Shown here: positions 11,163 through 21,633 of the stretch, piece by piece
Position numbering within the stretch: the stretch's first letter is position 1
How the letters are laid out: every line of letters starts with the position of its first letter
From: Neolentinus lepideus HHB14362 ss-1
Taxonomy: Eukaryota; Basidiomycota; Agaricomycetes; Gloeophyllales; Gloeophyllaceae
DNA: 37,039 bases
Assembly: GCA_001632425.1 (NCBI GenBank)
Contig: KV425569.1
Span: 465,825 to 502,863 of the forward strand
Reading direction: 5' to 3'
Notes under the pieces: model-generated
The model's database searches: none
What the model was told of the DNA's origin: nothing
What the model saw: only the letters and a program-made list of their open reading frames with translations
Translations under genes and position numbers: made by a program

Positions 11163-11230
11163 GTAACTTATCCCAACAACTCTGGCCGGCACGCAGCCGA
11201 AGTCTTCGTGTCCCATTCCTCTACGCCCAT
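11150..11230 (+). pseudogene. relic of a lactonase-like beta-propeller gene
   Basis: Conceptual translation gives VTYPNNSGRHAAEVFVSHSS, matching QTYPNGSDWHAAEVLVSPVS of the intact lactonase gene (around 7122-7180). Nucleotides GGCACGCAGCCGA are identical in both. No other part of a lactonase frame is found nearby, so this is a small leftover of a duplicated or transposed gene. Confidence 0.5.
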
Positions 11231-12455
11231 TAGCGCCCATCCCGAATCCCGACTCCATGCATCCATGTATATTCATCGCTTGTTCTGGTAAGGGCCTACT
11301 TTCAAATATTCACGGTACTGTCCTACGCATGCGAGTGTGAGGTCCGGGCGAGGCGAGGTTGCATACTGAGATGGAGACATTTCCGGTTTTCTGATTTTCG
11401 ATGCTATTTACCAGGACTGCATCGACCCATGTCCGACTCGTAAAAAACACAGAAGATCAGAGAAAAGACTCATGCTATGTACACCCATTATTTATGCCAT
11501 ATCATCGCCTTCTCCCATTTTACATCCACTCGGGGAGTGTCACTTCTCCTGTGGCTGCACCCAGGCGCTCAAATGCAGGATCGGAGAGCAAAATTACAAC
11601 CTTGTGGCAATATTGTGGCTGATTACCCGGTGGTCGTCGACTTGATGGCGCTACAAGATCCATAAAGCAATTGGTAGTACTAGTGGTGGAGCCACACAGC
11701 TAAGCGTAAGATGCTGGTGCGATGGTCGAGAGCCACACGCGATCATTTGATCGGAATTATATCCGTCCTCGTGACGCGTCACGCGTCAGGAACTCTGTGT
11801 CCGACCATTGTGGCGGTGCCATGCCGGAATCGTATCCGAACAGAGGCCTGTTCTGACTGGAACTACGCATGCTATCCAACCTCCATCTTCATTTTCAGGG
11901 GACCTGCGAGGAGGCGTTATCGTATACAGAGAGGGAGCAGTGTGGTGGGTCCAGGCGGGTCGAAATGCGTGCTTTTACTACCCAACATAGATATCACTAG
12001 GAGTCTAATCCTGCATATATAGAGGACTGATGGTCCTGATAGGATGCCGCGTAGGTCTGATTTGCCGACCGCGGACATTCTCATCTCGCAGTATGTGCTC
12101 CATAGTCATCTCGGACAAGCGCTGACTGATTGAGTTATGAGGCGTTTTAGGTGAGAGAGTCATGTACTCATTCTTCACTTAGGGCGTTATATATACATAT
12201 ATATGCCAGTTCAGATGTCGGTGAATGCCAAATTGCGAGCTTCCTTCACCGACACAGTCCCTTATCAGCAGGTGTCCCTTAAAGAAGTTGGGCAGAGTCT
12301 GTCCCACAAATACTATCTAGCGATTCCGCTATTCATAGATTGTCGCCCTCCGATAAGCTTGTGGTGCAGCTACGCATTAATCGAAGGTGTTTAATCATAG
12401 ATAGAGTCCATAGGTTGGCCGGGCCTGCGACCTTTCGCACCTCCGATAGTGCACC

Positions 12456-15280
12456 ATGGGTGAGTCTCAGTCATGGACAACTCTTGAAGATACCAACGAT
12501 TCCCCTAGCTCCAGGTGGTATGCTCCTCGACTACGAGACAGGTGCTGTGGACAGGAAAGGAACTATAGCACCAATCGAATCCGAGAAGATAAATCACCAT
12601 AGGGACAAAATCTTCATTGCGGAGGTACTCTCTGAGGATGAGGAAGGTCGAGCGCCCACTGAGGAAGAGAAGACTAGTCTCCGCCGAGTGTCAGCTAAGG
12701 TTCCGTGGTGAGTGCGATCGTTCTCGCCTTATGGTTCTGGAATGACAGGAGCCTCTTCGCAGGGCGAGTTATGCTATATGTGTCGTTGAGTTCGCCGAAC
12801 GGGCTAGTTATTACGGAGTGTCTGGGATATTCGGGAACTACATCCAGCGTCCACTCCCCGAAGGGGGCAACGGTGCCGGAGGTGAGAGTGTTCTTAAGTG
12901 GCGCACATAGTAGCATCCAGTTATTTAGCATACTATAGCTCCTCCCAGGAACACTCAGGAGACCGCCGGAGCATTAGGGCTGGGTCTCACTACGGCCAAT
13001 GCACTCACAACTTTATTCAGCTTCTTGGCTTGCACGACTCCCATTATCGGCGCCATGTTAGCTGATCTCAGTGCGTACTGAAATGGTATCCACGTGTATG
13101 TCTATCCATGACGACTTCTGGAACCCCTGCAGAATGGGGCCGATTCAAGACGATATGTGTCGGAACGGCTATTGCACTTCTTGCACATAGTATTCTTATC
13201 ATTTGTAAGTCATGACTGCATGTTCAGTGGTACATGTACTTGGGGACCTCACCGCTCACCGCTTACCGCTGAGATAGCTGCTATACCTTCTGTGATTCAA
13301 GAAGGACATGCCATTGTCCCTTTCATTATCGGGCTCCTCGTCCTGGCCTTTTCGACTGGAATGATCACTCCTTCGTAAGTCTAGCATCTGCACGAACAGA
13401 CTTTATAAATGAAATATTCTGCATACGCAGTGTGGCTCCTCTTATAGCTGACCAGACTCCCATCAAGTCGCAGACGGTGAGGGCGTTACCTTCGGGCGAA
13501 AGAGTCATTGTAGATCCAAGTCGTACCATTGAAAACATGCTGATGATGTACTATTGGGCAATCAATTTCGGCGGTAAGGGCATGACATTCTATTTCAGTG
13601 TATCATTCCTTGATGACGGCCCGCATTTGATCAGCTTTGTTCCAAATCGCAACTTCCTGTAAGTAATAATGGTTCCACACGATCAGATCAGAGACTCATT
13701 AATATCATCAGATTCGGAGAAGGATGTCGGATACTGGCTTGCCTACTTGACCCCAACGATCTTGTTCCTCTTAGTGCCACTCGCCCTTGTTTGGGTCTAT
13801 AAGAGATTAGTGAGGTGAACACATGACAATGGATAATGTCATTATCTTATTGACCATACTATCCAGGTATCCTCCCCAGGGCTCCGGAACCGTGCATGCT
13901 ATCAAAGCCTTTGCCGTTATGTTTCGTCGGGCTGGTTTCCTAACTGCATTGAAGGTCTGTGGCCTTTTTGCGCTCCTGTGACATTAACTAATAAAATACC
14001 GCTTCAGGGAGGTGATAAGCTATGGAACAGCGCGAAGCCATCCGTCATTGCAGCCCAAGGCGGCGGAGAGATAAAACCTCTAGCTTGGGATGACGAATTT
14101 ATCAACGATCTCAGAAAGACGTATAATGCCTGCAAAGTCTTGTACGTCGCATTCTCGCCGCCGTGTTATTCCTTCTCACTCTGTCACAGTGCATTCTTTC
14201 CAGTATGGTATATTGCCGACGGTGGTCTCACGACCATCCAGAACAGCATGGCTGCCTCCATGACGACGAATGGTCAGTCGTGTCCGAGGTTGTGACGTCC
14301 TAAGAATTGCTACCCGCTCTGTCCGCTTCTAGGTGCACCTAATGATTTATTAAGCAATTTCAACCCTATGTGAGTCCTGCAGATTCTTGCTATCGACGTG
14401 ATATACTCAAATCAATCCGCTCAGATCCACGGTATGAAAAGGCATCTGTGCAATCAATGAATGCCTCAATGATATTGGGCAGATCGTAACCGTCCCATTC
14501 TACAACTACATATTGTATCCTTTCCTTCGTAGGCATGGCTTTAACTTCACCCCCATTCGACGCAGTACGTGGTACCATCTGGCAAGGCACTTGAAGTGTT
14601 GACATATTGTGGCAGTCGTCACTGGATACTGCATCGGCGTCTTAACGATGATAATAGGAGCTATCCTGCAATGGCAGGTATACCGAACGTCGCCCTGCGG
14701 ATACTACGCCACCAGCTGCGACGTCGGAACTGGTGTCTCTACGATTGTAAGTAACTCCATCGTCAAAGTCTTTAGTTGATCATGGTGTGACCAATCAATA
14801 GACTGTGTGGACACAAGTACCTTTATACTGGCTACCGCCCATGGGTGGCATCATGATCAATGTCACAGCCTATGAGATGTATGACTCAGATCACGCTCTT
14901 ATTCCCTTGTTCCGAAAGTGCTGACTACCGCTTTCAATCTGCAGAGCGTATACTCGCAGTCCAGCTCGGATGAAAGGCATTGTGATGGCTATCATCTTAC
15001 TCATGAGTGCGTTCTCGAGTGCAATCGTCGAGATATGTTCCCCGGCCTTCAAGGATCGTCAGTTGTTGCTCACTTTATCGCTGAACATATTCTTAATAAC
15101 GATCTCCGACCAGCTAATCTCATCTGGCCGTTTGTCGGCGTCGGCGCTGCAAACCTAATCGCAGCATTCCTGAACTGGTATTTCTTCAGGCACATGGACG
15201 AGGAAGAGGTGATCCTTCGCAGGCCAGAGTCTGTGTCTCGACAGTCAAGAAACCTAGAGAGTGTTGAAAACAAGACCTGA
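12456..15280 (+). CDS. PTR2/POT-family oligopeptide transporter, copy 2
   Basis: Tandem paralog of the gene at 8116-10940, same expected role in proton-coupled peptide uptake. Nineteen exons (603 aa): 12456-12459, 12509-12707, 12763-12881, 12939-13070, 13133-13204, 13278-13374, 13431-13573, 13635-13658, 13712-13814, 13867-13954, 14008-14141, 14190-14272, 14333-14369, 14425-14431, 14483-14564, 14616-14746, 14802-14878, 14945-15057, 15114-15280. All phases match. It keeps the canonical EFAERASYYG motif that is altered in copy 1. Helix 4 reads FSTGMITPSVAPLIADQ, again without the lysine expected before the proline. The N-terminal cytosolic segment (VLSEDEEGRAPTEEEK) is shared by both copies. It ends 84 bp before the convergent DUF6534-type gene. 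Confidence 0.93.
14425..14431 (+). other. 7-nt microexon of PTR2 copy 2
   Basis: ATCCACG between CTCAG and GTATGA, identical to the microexon of copy 1 although both flanking introns have diverged. The frame requires it. Confidence 0.85.
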
Positions 15281-15364
15281 GTGCGGAATATGAGTAGTCA
15301 GATACCGTTTAAATTATGAGTTACATGAAAGAGCGAATGTCGTTTACAGGTCTGTTATCGCAAG

Positions 15365-17301
15365 TCATTGAAGTCTGTAGCTTTTCGTAAGTTCAGACGG
15401 TGTCGGAGGAAATTCGTGAAAGGTCCGTGTACTGCCATCTGCTCTGGGACGTGCCACGTTGTGAGCGACGCTGGCCGATGTTCCCGCACTGAACGATTTC
15501 TGAAGATATGATGAAAGTATTCGGTACGCCTCGTATGCAACAGATCCTCGTACCTTATGCCGTGAGCCGTAGTCTCGAGAGGAACCGGGAGAACACGTAT
15601 GGCTAGGCCGTTGGATAGCAGTATGCCGTGAGTTTAGGCTTGCGAGTAAAGCATTCAAATAGACTGTACATTGTTAGGTGACACGACGGTTCGAAGAGGT
15701 GCATCATTACTCACGTTTGCTGAGGAATATAAAGATACCAAGGTAAACCAGGTTTTGCATGGTGGCATACTAACGATGAAGATCAGTCAAAGAACTCTTC
15801 CACAACCCGGATAGTTTGCTTCACCGTGACGAGAATTAAGACGGTACAAATACTGAAAATCATCAGCAGGGTCAAAGCCAGGTATCGCACGACAGCGTAC
15901 CATGTGAGCACACTCGTGTTTATGCTATACTTCATCAACATAGAAAGGAGTGAATCAGTTCTGGAAGATATGACTTTTAGTTCCCGTAACAATATATCCT
16001 AAAAGGTGTACGAGCCTTGGAAAACCAGTCCGGTTTCGATACAGATACAGACAGAAGGACGCAGCGATGAGAATGTCACTGATCATAATACTTGATAGGC
16101 ACATGTACAGGACCCACTGAACGATAGAAGTTTGTCAGTTGGATTCTCCATGCCAGAGTCGACGGACTGACGCCTAGATTGGCGACCGATCGGTAATCGC
16201 GTACTCTCAGACTACGGGCGCGTGTTAGATTTTCTCTGTGTGCAACTCAAGACTCGTGTAGACCTACATCCTCACGCCATATGCTGACGTAGAATATATC
16301 TCAGTAGGGGGTACAGAGCCCAACCCGTAACATTCATTCACCTGTTCCAGCTCCTGCTTGCCGATAACGGATTAAGTGAATGTCGTAGCAGACCGTATGT
16401 TTACAGTTGACTTACCCCAGGCAGCGAGTGAAGTGAGAACCTCACGAAGACGTAAGCAAGACTTCGCGAATATGACACGTTACTCACTATCACCAGCACA
16501 ATAGGCCAATTTCCGGATCTCACTACATATGTATCACATGAGGACGATATTCTCCTACAGTGTTCGCATTCTTACTTCTCCATATCCGCACAATGAAGAT
16601 ACTAGGCGAGGGTCAGTGTGTGAGGGTTACATGCATGTGAACAGTCGACAAACCTCCTAATAGCAAAGTCACTGACAGCCTGTACCTTCATGAACAAGTG
16701 ATAGCACAGAGATTATTCTTGTGAACACACCATGACAGTAATGAGCGCCTAAGGGAACTTATCAGCACCAATTTTCTGGAAAGAATATGTTTACCTGACC
16801 GTAACGCTCCTGAAAAGTGAGGTAGTAAGATTAAGTCGCAATGCGGTGGCGACTTGCTTACCAGACTGGCGTGACAGTAGCTATCACATTGGAGTAATTG
16901 CGGATCGTGTAATAATATATGACATGTGTCGTGAAGGCAAGGTGTAGTATGTCAAGCACCCTGAAACCGACCGTGAGATACGACACAGGCCAGAACGAGT
17001 TCACCGACCACAGAAAGAAAATCTGGGCAGTACGACGAGTCAGGCAACCACTCCAGTCACTGAAGAGCACATACCAGTCCTTTGAACGATCTACTATCAG
17101 AACAGCTCCTATAAAAATACAAATGCGTCTGGGCGGTCGTGACACCTGAAAAACTGGGAGACAATCATGTTAGCGATGATAAATAAAAGATGCCATAGTA
17201 AGGGGAGATTTTGCGTACAAAGATGCAACAGCATGTCCTATGAACACGGCTCCCAGCGTGCCATTAAGATCGAAGTGGTGTAAATGTAAGTGACTGGACA
17301 T
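15365..17301 (-). CDS. DUF6534-type integral membrane protein (model incomplete in the middle)
   Basis: Basidiomycete-expanded family of seven-helix-like membrane proteins, function unknown. Clear 5' exons: 17301-17219, 17153-17075, 17022-17009 (14 nt), 16960-16862. They give HFDLNGTLGAVFIGH, GVTTAQTHLYFYRSC, IFFLWVLDILHLAFTTH and YYYTIRNYSN. Clear 3' exons: 16116-16016, 15960-15901, 15852-15825, 15769-15715, 15663-15365. They give ISDILIAASFCLYLYRNRTG, RTDSLLSMLMKYSINTS, YLGIFIFLSKLYLNALLA and a hydrophilic tail. Probable middle exons are 16601-16576 and 16522-16488 (IFIVRIWR, SGNWPIVLVI). I could not join the segments 16861-16602 and 16487-16117 in frame. One donor (16015) is GC rather than GT. 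A TATA run at 17375-17385 supports the start at 17301. It is either a real gene with unusual introns or an early pseudogene. Confidence 0.7.
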
Positions 17302-17374
17302 GAAGGACTGCAGTCGTGCTTCGGGGGATGAAGAATGGAAAGAAACTTTTTCCAGAGCATCGGCTTTGACCAAC

Positions 17375-17385
17375 TATATATATAT
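17375..17385 (-). promoter_or_regulatory. TATA element of the DUF6534-type gene
   Basis: An uninterrupted TATATATATA run on the minus strand about 75 bp before the chosen ATG at 17301. It argues against the more upstream in-frame ATG at 17373, which would lie next to the TATA element. Confidence 0.5.
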
Positions 17386-17440
17386 CCGAGCCATCCATGA
17401 GCGCTCTAGTATTCATAAAAGAGCACAGGTTTAGGAGATG

Positions 17441-17541
17441 ATGGCTCGGGTCGTGATCGAATCCAAATATTAAAGTTACATTCTTAAGAGCGCACAGCGC
17501 TTTAGCAGAAAGACGGTACGGTGCCGTCCCAACACCCGACC
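17441..17541 (+). repeat. dispersed repeat, copy B
   Basis: Partner of 11060-11162, in the same orientation. It shares GGCT.GGGT, TATTAAAGTTAC, TTAAGAG.GC and the block ending GCCGTCCCAA. Confidence 0.55.
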
Positions 17542-18019
17542 GACCGTTCAGCCTAACAGACGCGACCTGGACATTTCAGGCTTGATGACAACGGTAGTTA
17601 CATGAACGACGAATGAACTACTCACAATTAATTATTCACGAACATGGACTGCATTGATGAGACTAAGCCAGAGCGCGCATGCTCGCAGATTGAGAGGCAT
17701 CAGATTACGCTGTCCCGAAAGTGGCAGGATGCAGCAGTTCAAATGTTAGAGAAACAGTATATAATTCGATAGGAAACCGTATCTCCTATCTAGCTGGAAT
17801 TTAGGGGCGGATGATACAACCCAGTTTGCCCGCGTCTCGAAGCCTGAGGAGATGAGCCATTACATATTCCTGCGCCCAGAGCAGTAAATGCATCGCGAGT
17901 GAGAGAAGAGCGATGTTACGAACATAGGTCATAATAAAGTCAATGGTGCAGCTGTTTGCGAACCAGGTCGATCGGGATCCTCCGCGGCGGTACTTCTCAG
18001 AAGCCGCGGCTCTGTTCGC

Positions 18020-18065
18020 GCTCAACTTCCGGGTTTCCTCAAGCTCAACTTCTGAGTTTCCTCTA
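18020..18065 (+). repeat. 23-bp tandem repeat, two units
   Basis: Two adjacent 23-bp units starting GCTCAACTTC and containing GTTTCCTC, with three differences. No associated gene is evident. Confidence 0.7.
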
Positions 18066-21000
18066 GCTCGTGTTTTTCCGCCGGTCCTAGCCAATGCTTG
18101 AAATCGATGTTTACTCATGGAAATACTTGGCCATATATATACACGCGGGCCGTCCATGAACGATAGCTATTCTGGCCTGGGCCGTTAACAGCTTCCATTC
18201 AATGCTATTGCTTGAAGATTTCGAAGAGCTGCTTCGATCCTATCCAATCCTATGTATACGGCATATGACATGATGCATAATCACCTTTTGTAGCGTCCTC
18301 ACCCGTGGAAGGGGTCTTAACGGTGCATGACCTCTATTGTCGCTATCATGTTCTGTATCTGCGTCCCCGGCATCTTCTAGTTGTCCGTTCTCTGCGCAAC
18401 ATTGAACCGCCTCCCCTTTATCATCCGCAGCTCCGAACTTGTTGCAATAGATTCATGATGCTGGATGGCGGACACTTTGTTTGGCTGAAGTCATCAGATG
18501 CGGGCAGCGGCAAATGTCCAACACGACCTCTAACGCGTTGATAGGCTCCTCAAAAAATTGTTTTCGGAACTAGATGTCAGTGAATAATGACATACTCACA
18601 GAGTTTGAATTGACGCCACAGAAATATTTTCTGCATCATATCGTGTTACTCGCCAACAGATCTACTAGAGAACACCGTCTCGTTGCATGCCGAAGTAATG
18701 ATCTGCTGTAACGATTATCCAGTTGAGCACTGATACCACTTCATATATGACCGACACCACGGCTCGCTCACGTCTACTAGTATGAGTCCGTAACATTATC
18801 CACAGCCGCAGGCACTCCGTTCTTCCCGCTCATCGCCGCAAAGCATCGGAATTGCGTCACCTCGGCGACTGCACTCAACACTTGCCAGGCGAGCACAGCC
18901 TTGAGTTCATATTGCTCGCATGACGATCCCATCGTTCCTTTCGGTCTCAATCAGCCAAAACAGCCAATCCACGTTGGGGCATGTCGGAAATCGTCTGGAG
19001 CTGTATCACGTGCATTTCCATACCTGTGGGGGCACCTCCAGCCGCAATCCATTGCATACGGCGCACAATTGTGCAGGGAATGCACGCGCCGCCAGTGCTC
19101 TACCCAGCTTGCCACATCTCCCTCCCCTGAACTCTTTGCGTCGACCAGCATGATCGCCGCTCTGGCGGCCTGGTCCGTAGTCATAGCCTTCGCTCCTTCG
19201 CACCCTTGCGCCTTCTCACTTGCTCTGAGGATAAGACTGTCACTTGCCGGTATGCCTGCAGCTGCGATTTCTTCCAGGTGGCAGGAAGGTGACAGCAAAT
19301 ATTCGAGGAAAGGTGGCAGGATAATTTACATCTATAATTATTCCACTAAAGCTTGCTGTCATGAAGGGACTTCGACTCTAGTAGGGACCATGGAACAAGG
19401 TAAATGCTCGATGGACACCACTCCAACACGTCCAACGATCGTTTCTTCCATAGTAAGACACTTATGGGCATATTTTGTCGACTGACAGTATCCAGCGGAT
19501 GGTCTGCCACCATGTTACTGCCTGCACTGCCAGTGGCACTGCAGGGTGGTGTGGCTCTGCCATAAACCCTATCTGAAGACGTCCAGGATACGCAGTGCCG
19601 GGATTTCAACTTCTGCTTCAGCATCGATGATAATCGATCGCACGATTGTCCAAGTTTACCAGCCAGTCTGAGAAGGGTATCGTTGAATTCTGAGCTTCTC
19701 CAGGAAGGCGACTCGGAGCAAGATCCGAGACCATGGGACGGGATGTGGGCGTGTGAGGCGGAGATGTGAGGCTTTGCTTTTGCGCACTACAACTAGTGTC
19801 TTCGCCCCTAGATGAGATGACAGCTAAGATACGACGAGGACAAAATTTCAGTACGGTATCGCAACAGCACTGGATCTGAACTGCACCCCTTGTGCATCAG
19901 GCAGACACCTTGTCTAGACTAAACCAACGCAGGCACCCCACTCTGTCGTATCTATCCAATGACCGTCCCTTCCCCTCCCAACTCAACTGACCGACACGTG
20001 CAGTCGTCGGCTTCAGAGAAGGCAGCGACGCACACGGTCCAAGCGCTTTTGTCTGCAACTCACGCACGTCTCTGGCGCCACCCCTTTGTCCATTCTGAAC
20101 ACATCACGATGAATACACGGTATATAGTTGGACAATCTCCACCTACTCCGGTATACGCTCAAGGACTGATGAGAAGGAATCTGAAGGACTAGCGCGAGGT
20201 GCGAGGTGAAGACAGCGAGGTCGATGAGGCAGCTTCTCGGGATCCACACTTTCGGTATCCCAACATCGCTCCTCCGGAACTACTCGCTGTAGCCTGTCTT
20301 TCCCTCAGTGATTTGCTGGTCTTCCGGTTCTTCCGATTCGGCACATAGCCGCGAGAGACGGAGGGTCATGCCAACAATCAATTCAAGACGCAAGGGCCGA
20401 AACCACCTAGGATCCTGCCAGCAGTACGTGCTCGTCAGACGGGGCGGGTTTGGTCCTTTCGGCTGGCGGTCGAGGACGTTCTTGCTGTGGGCTCGACCCG
20501 TACCTTTCATCGCTTCGAGGTTGTCATTGACTGAGACAATACCGCTTGTCCTTGCGACTGAGCCAAGCAGTGAACTGTGGGATATTGCGTGTCTGGACCT
20601 TGAACCCACGAAGAACGTCATGGATGGTATTCCGCATCCAAGCTGCTCAAAGACTGCGCATGATTACTCATGCAATGTTCAGGAAGCACACTGATGACGT
20701 ACCTATCACAATCGTCATGAAACTCGCCGTTGCCATCCATCTTTCGTTCTGGCGCTCTGCCCATAGCGTTCCGCCGGACAAATACTGTACCGCTCTGAAT
20801 AGTCTAGGGAAAAGGTGCTTTCAGCTCAGTGTACGCAGATTCCGTCACAGCAGCATATGCGTCCACTACCTCTTCTTGGTATTCCTGTATCACGACGTGT
20901 AGACGAGGAGTCGCTTTCGCAGTCAATGGACAATGTTTATTCTGGTTCGCAACGAGGATCATCTACACTCGCAGACTGCCGTTTCAAGTGGATATGAAAT

Positions 21001-21633
21001 TACATTATGCTCACCTTAAAGATTCTAGAGTACGAGAGTGCATACTCCTTGGCTCTCTTCGTCAACGTTGGCATCGAGGGGGATTAAGCAAAAGTGAACT
21101 GGACGAAAACGTCAAGCCCAAGGTTTACTAAGGCGCATTCTTGAGTGTCCCCAAGTCCTCGCGATTCCGAGGATCATCTTCATGTCCAGATCTAGGTTGT
21201 ACGATAACATCACTTGCCTCGAAGAACATCACAGCATGGCTGATTTCAGGATCACGACGCCTAATTACATCTATGAGAATATTCACCCATTGCACCGATA
21301 CTATAAAAAAAGCATAGCAGACCTAATAGTCCCAGGTTCGTCTGTCCGCGCGTTAGTCCATTTCCCTCCAACACCAAGGCATGGTTGATTTAGGAGGATT
21401 GAATAGTGCCACAAGACATCATGTTCGCTCCCATACACCGCTAGATATCTACCCAAGAATACATCCCATCCAGGTTCCATAAAATCCTACTGCGACGGTG
21501 CCAGCCATTCACAGCAACAAACAAAGAAGCCTAGATACAAAAACCAACAAAGAAACGGAGATTAAACGAGAGAATAGCATAGTAGATAGCGTCCATGCAC
21601 TTGTGACCCAGTATGAGAAATGTGAAAATGCGC

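Larger units (their letters stand above)
10941..12455. other. intergenic region between the transporter copies, with gene relics
   Basis: About 1.5 kb without an intact gene. It holds a repeat shared with 17441-17541 (at 11060-11162), a short relic of a lactonase-type gene (about 11150-11230), two adjacent ACGCGT boxes (11774-11779 and 11781-11786) and the promoter of copy 2. The open frame at 11808-11990 is not recognisable. Confidence 0.55.
12225..15345 (+). repeat. tandem segmental duplication, unit 2
   Basis: Partner of 7890-10990. It keeps the same exon order, exon lengths (except exons 2 and 19) and intron positions. It also has its own GATAAG motifs (12261-12266 on the minus strand and 12352-12357), the second at a position equivalent to copy 1. 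Confidence 0.85.
17302..21633. other. 4.3-kb gene-poor region
   Basis: No protein family is recognised on either strand. It includes the promoter of the DUF6534-type gene (TATA run 17375-17385), a repeat shared with 11060-11162 and a second TATA-rich stretch at 18131-18143 whose flank resembles that promoter. There is also a 23-bp tandem repeat at 18020-18065. GC-rich open frames at 18901-19485 (plus), 18951-19298 (minus), 19959-20192 (plus) and 20280-20621 (minus) lack recognisable domains and splice-supported extensions. Confidence 0.5.

Noticed and set aside
11808..11990. 60-codon frame with GDLRGGVIVYREGAVWWVQ
   Set aside because: Looked at as another lactonase relic, but I could not align it to the intact gene with confidence.
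18901..19485. 194-codon open frame on the plus strand and a 115-codon frame opposite it
   Set aside because: No recognisable domain and a Cys/Arg/Ser-rich chance-like composition. No splice-supported extension on either strand.
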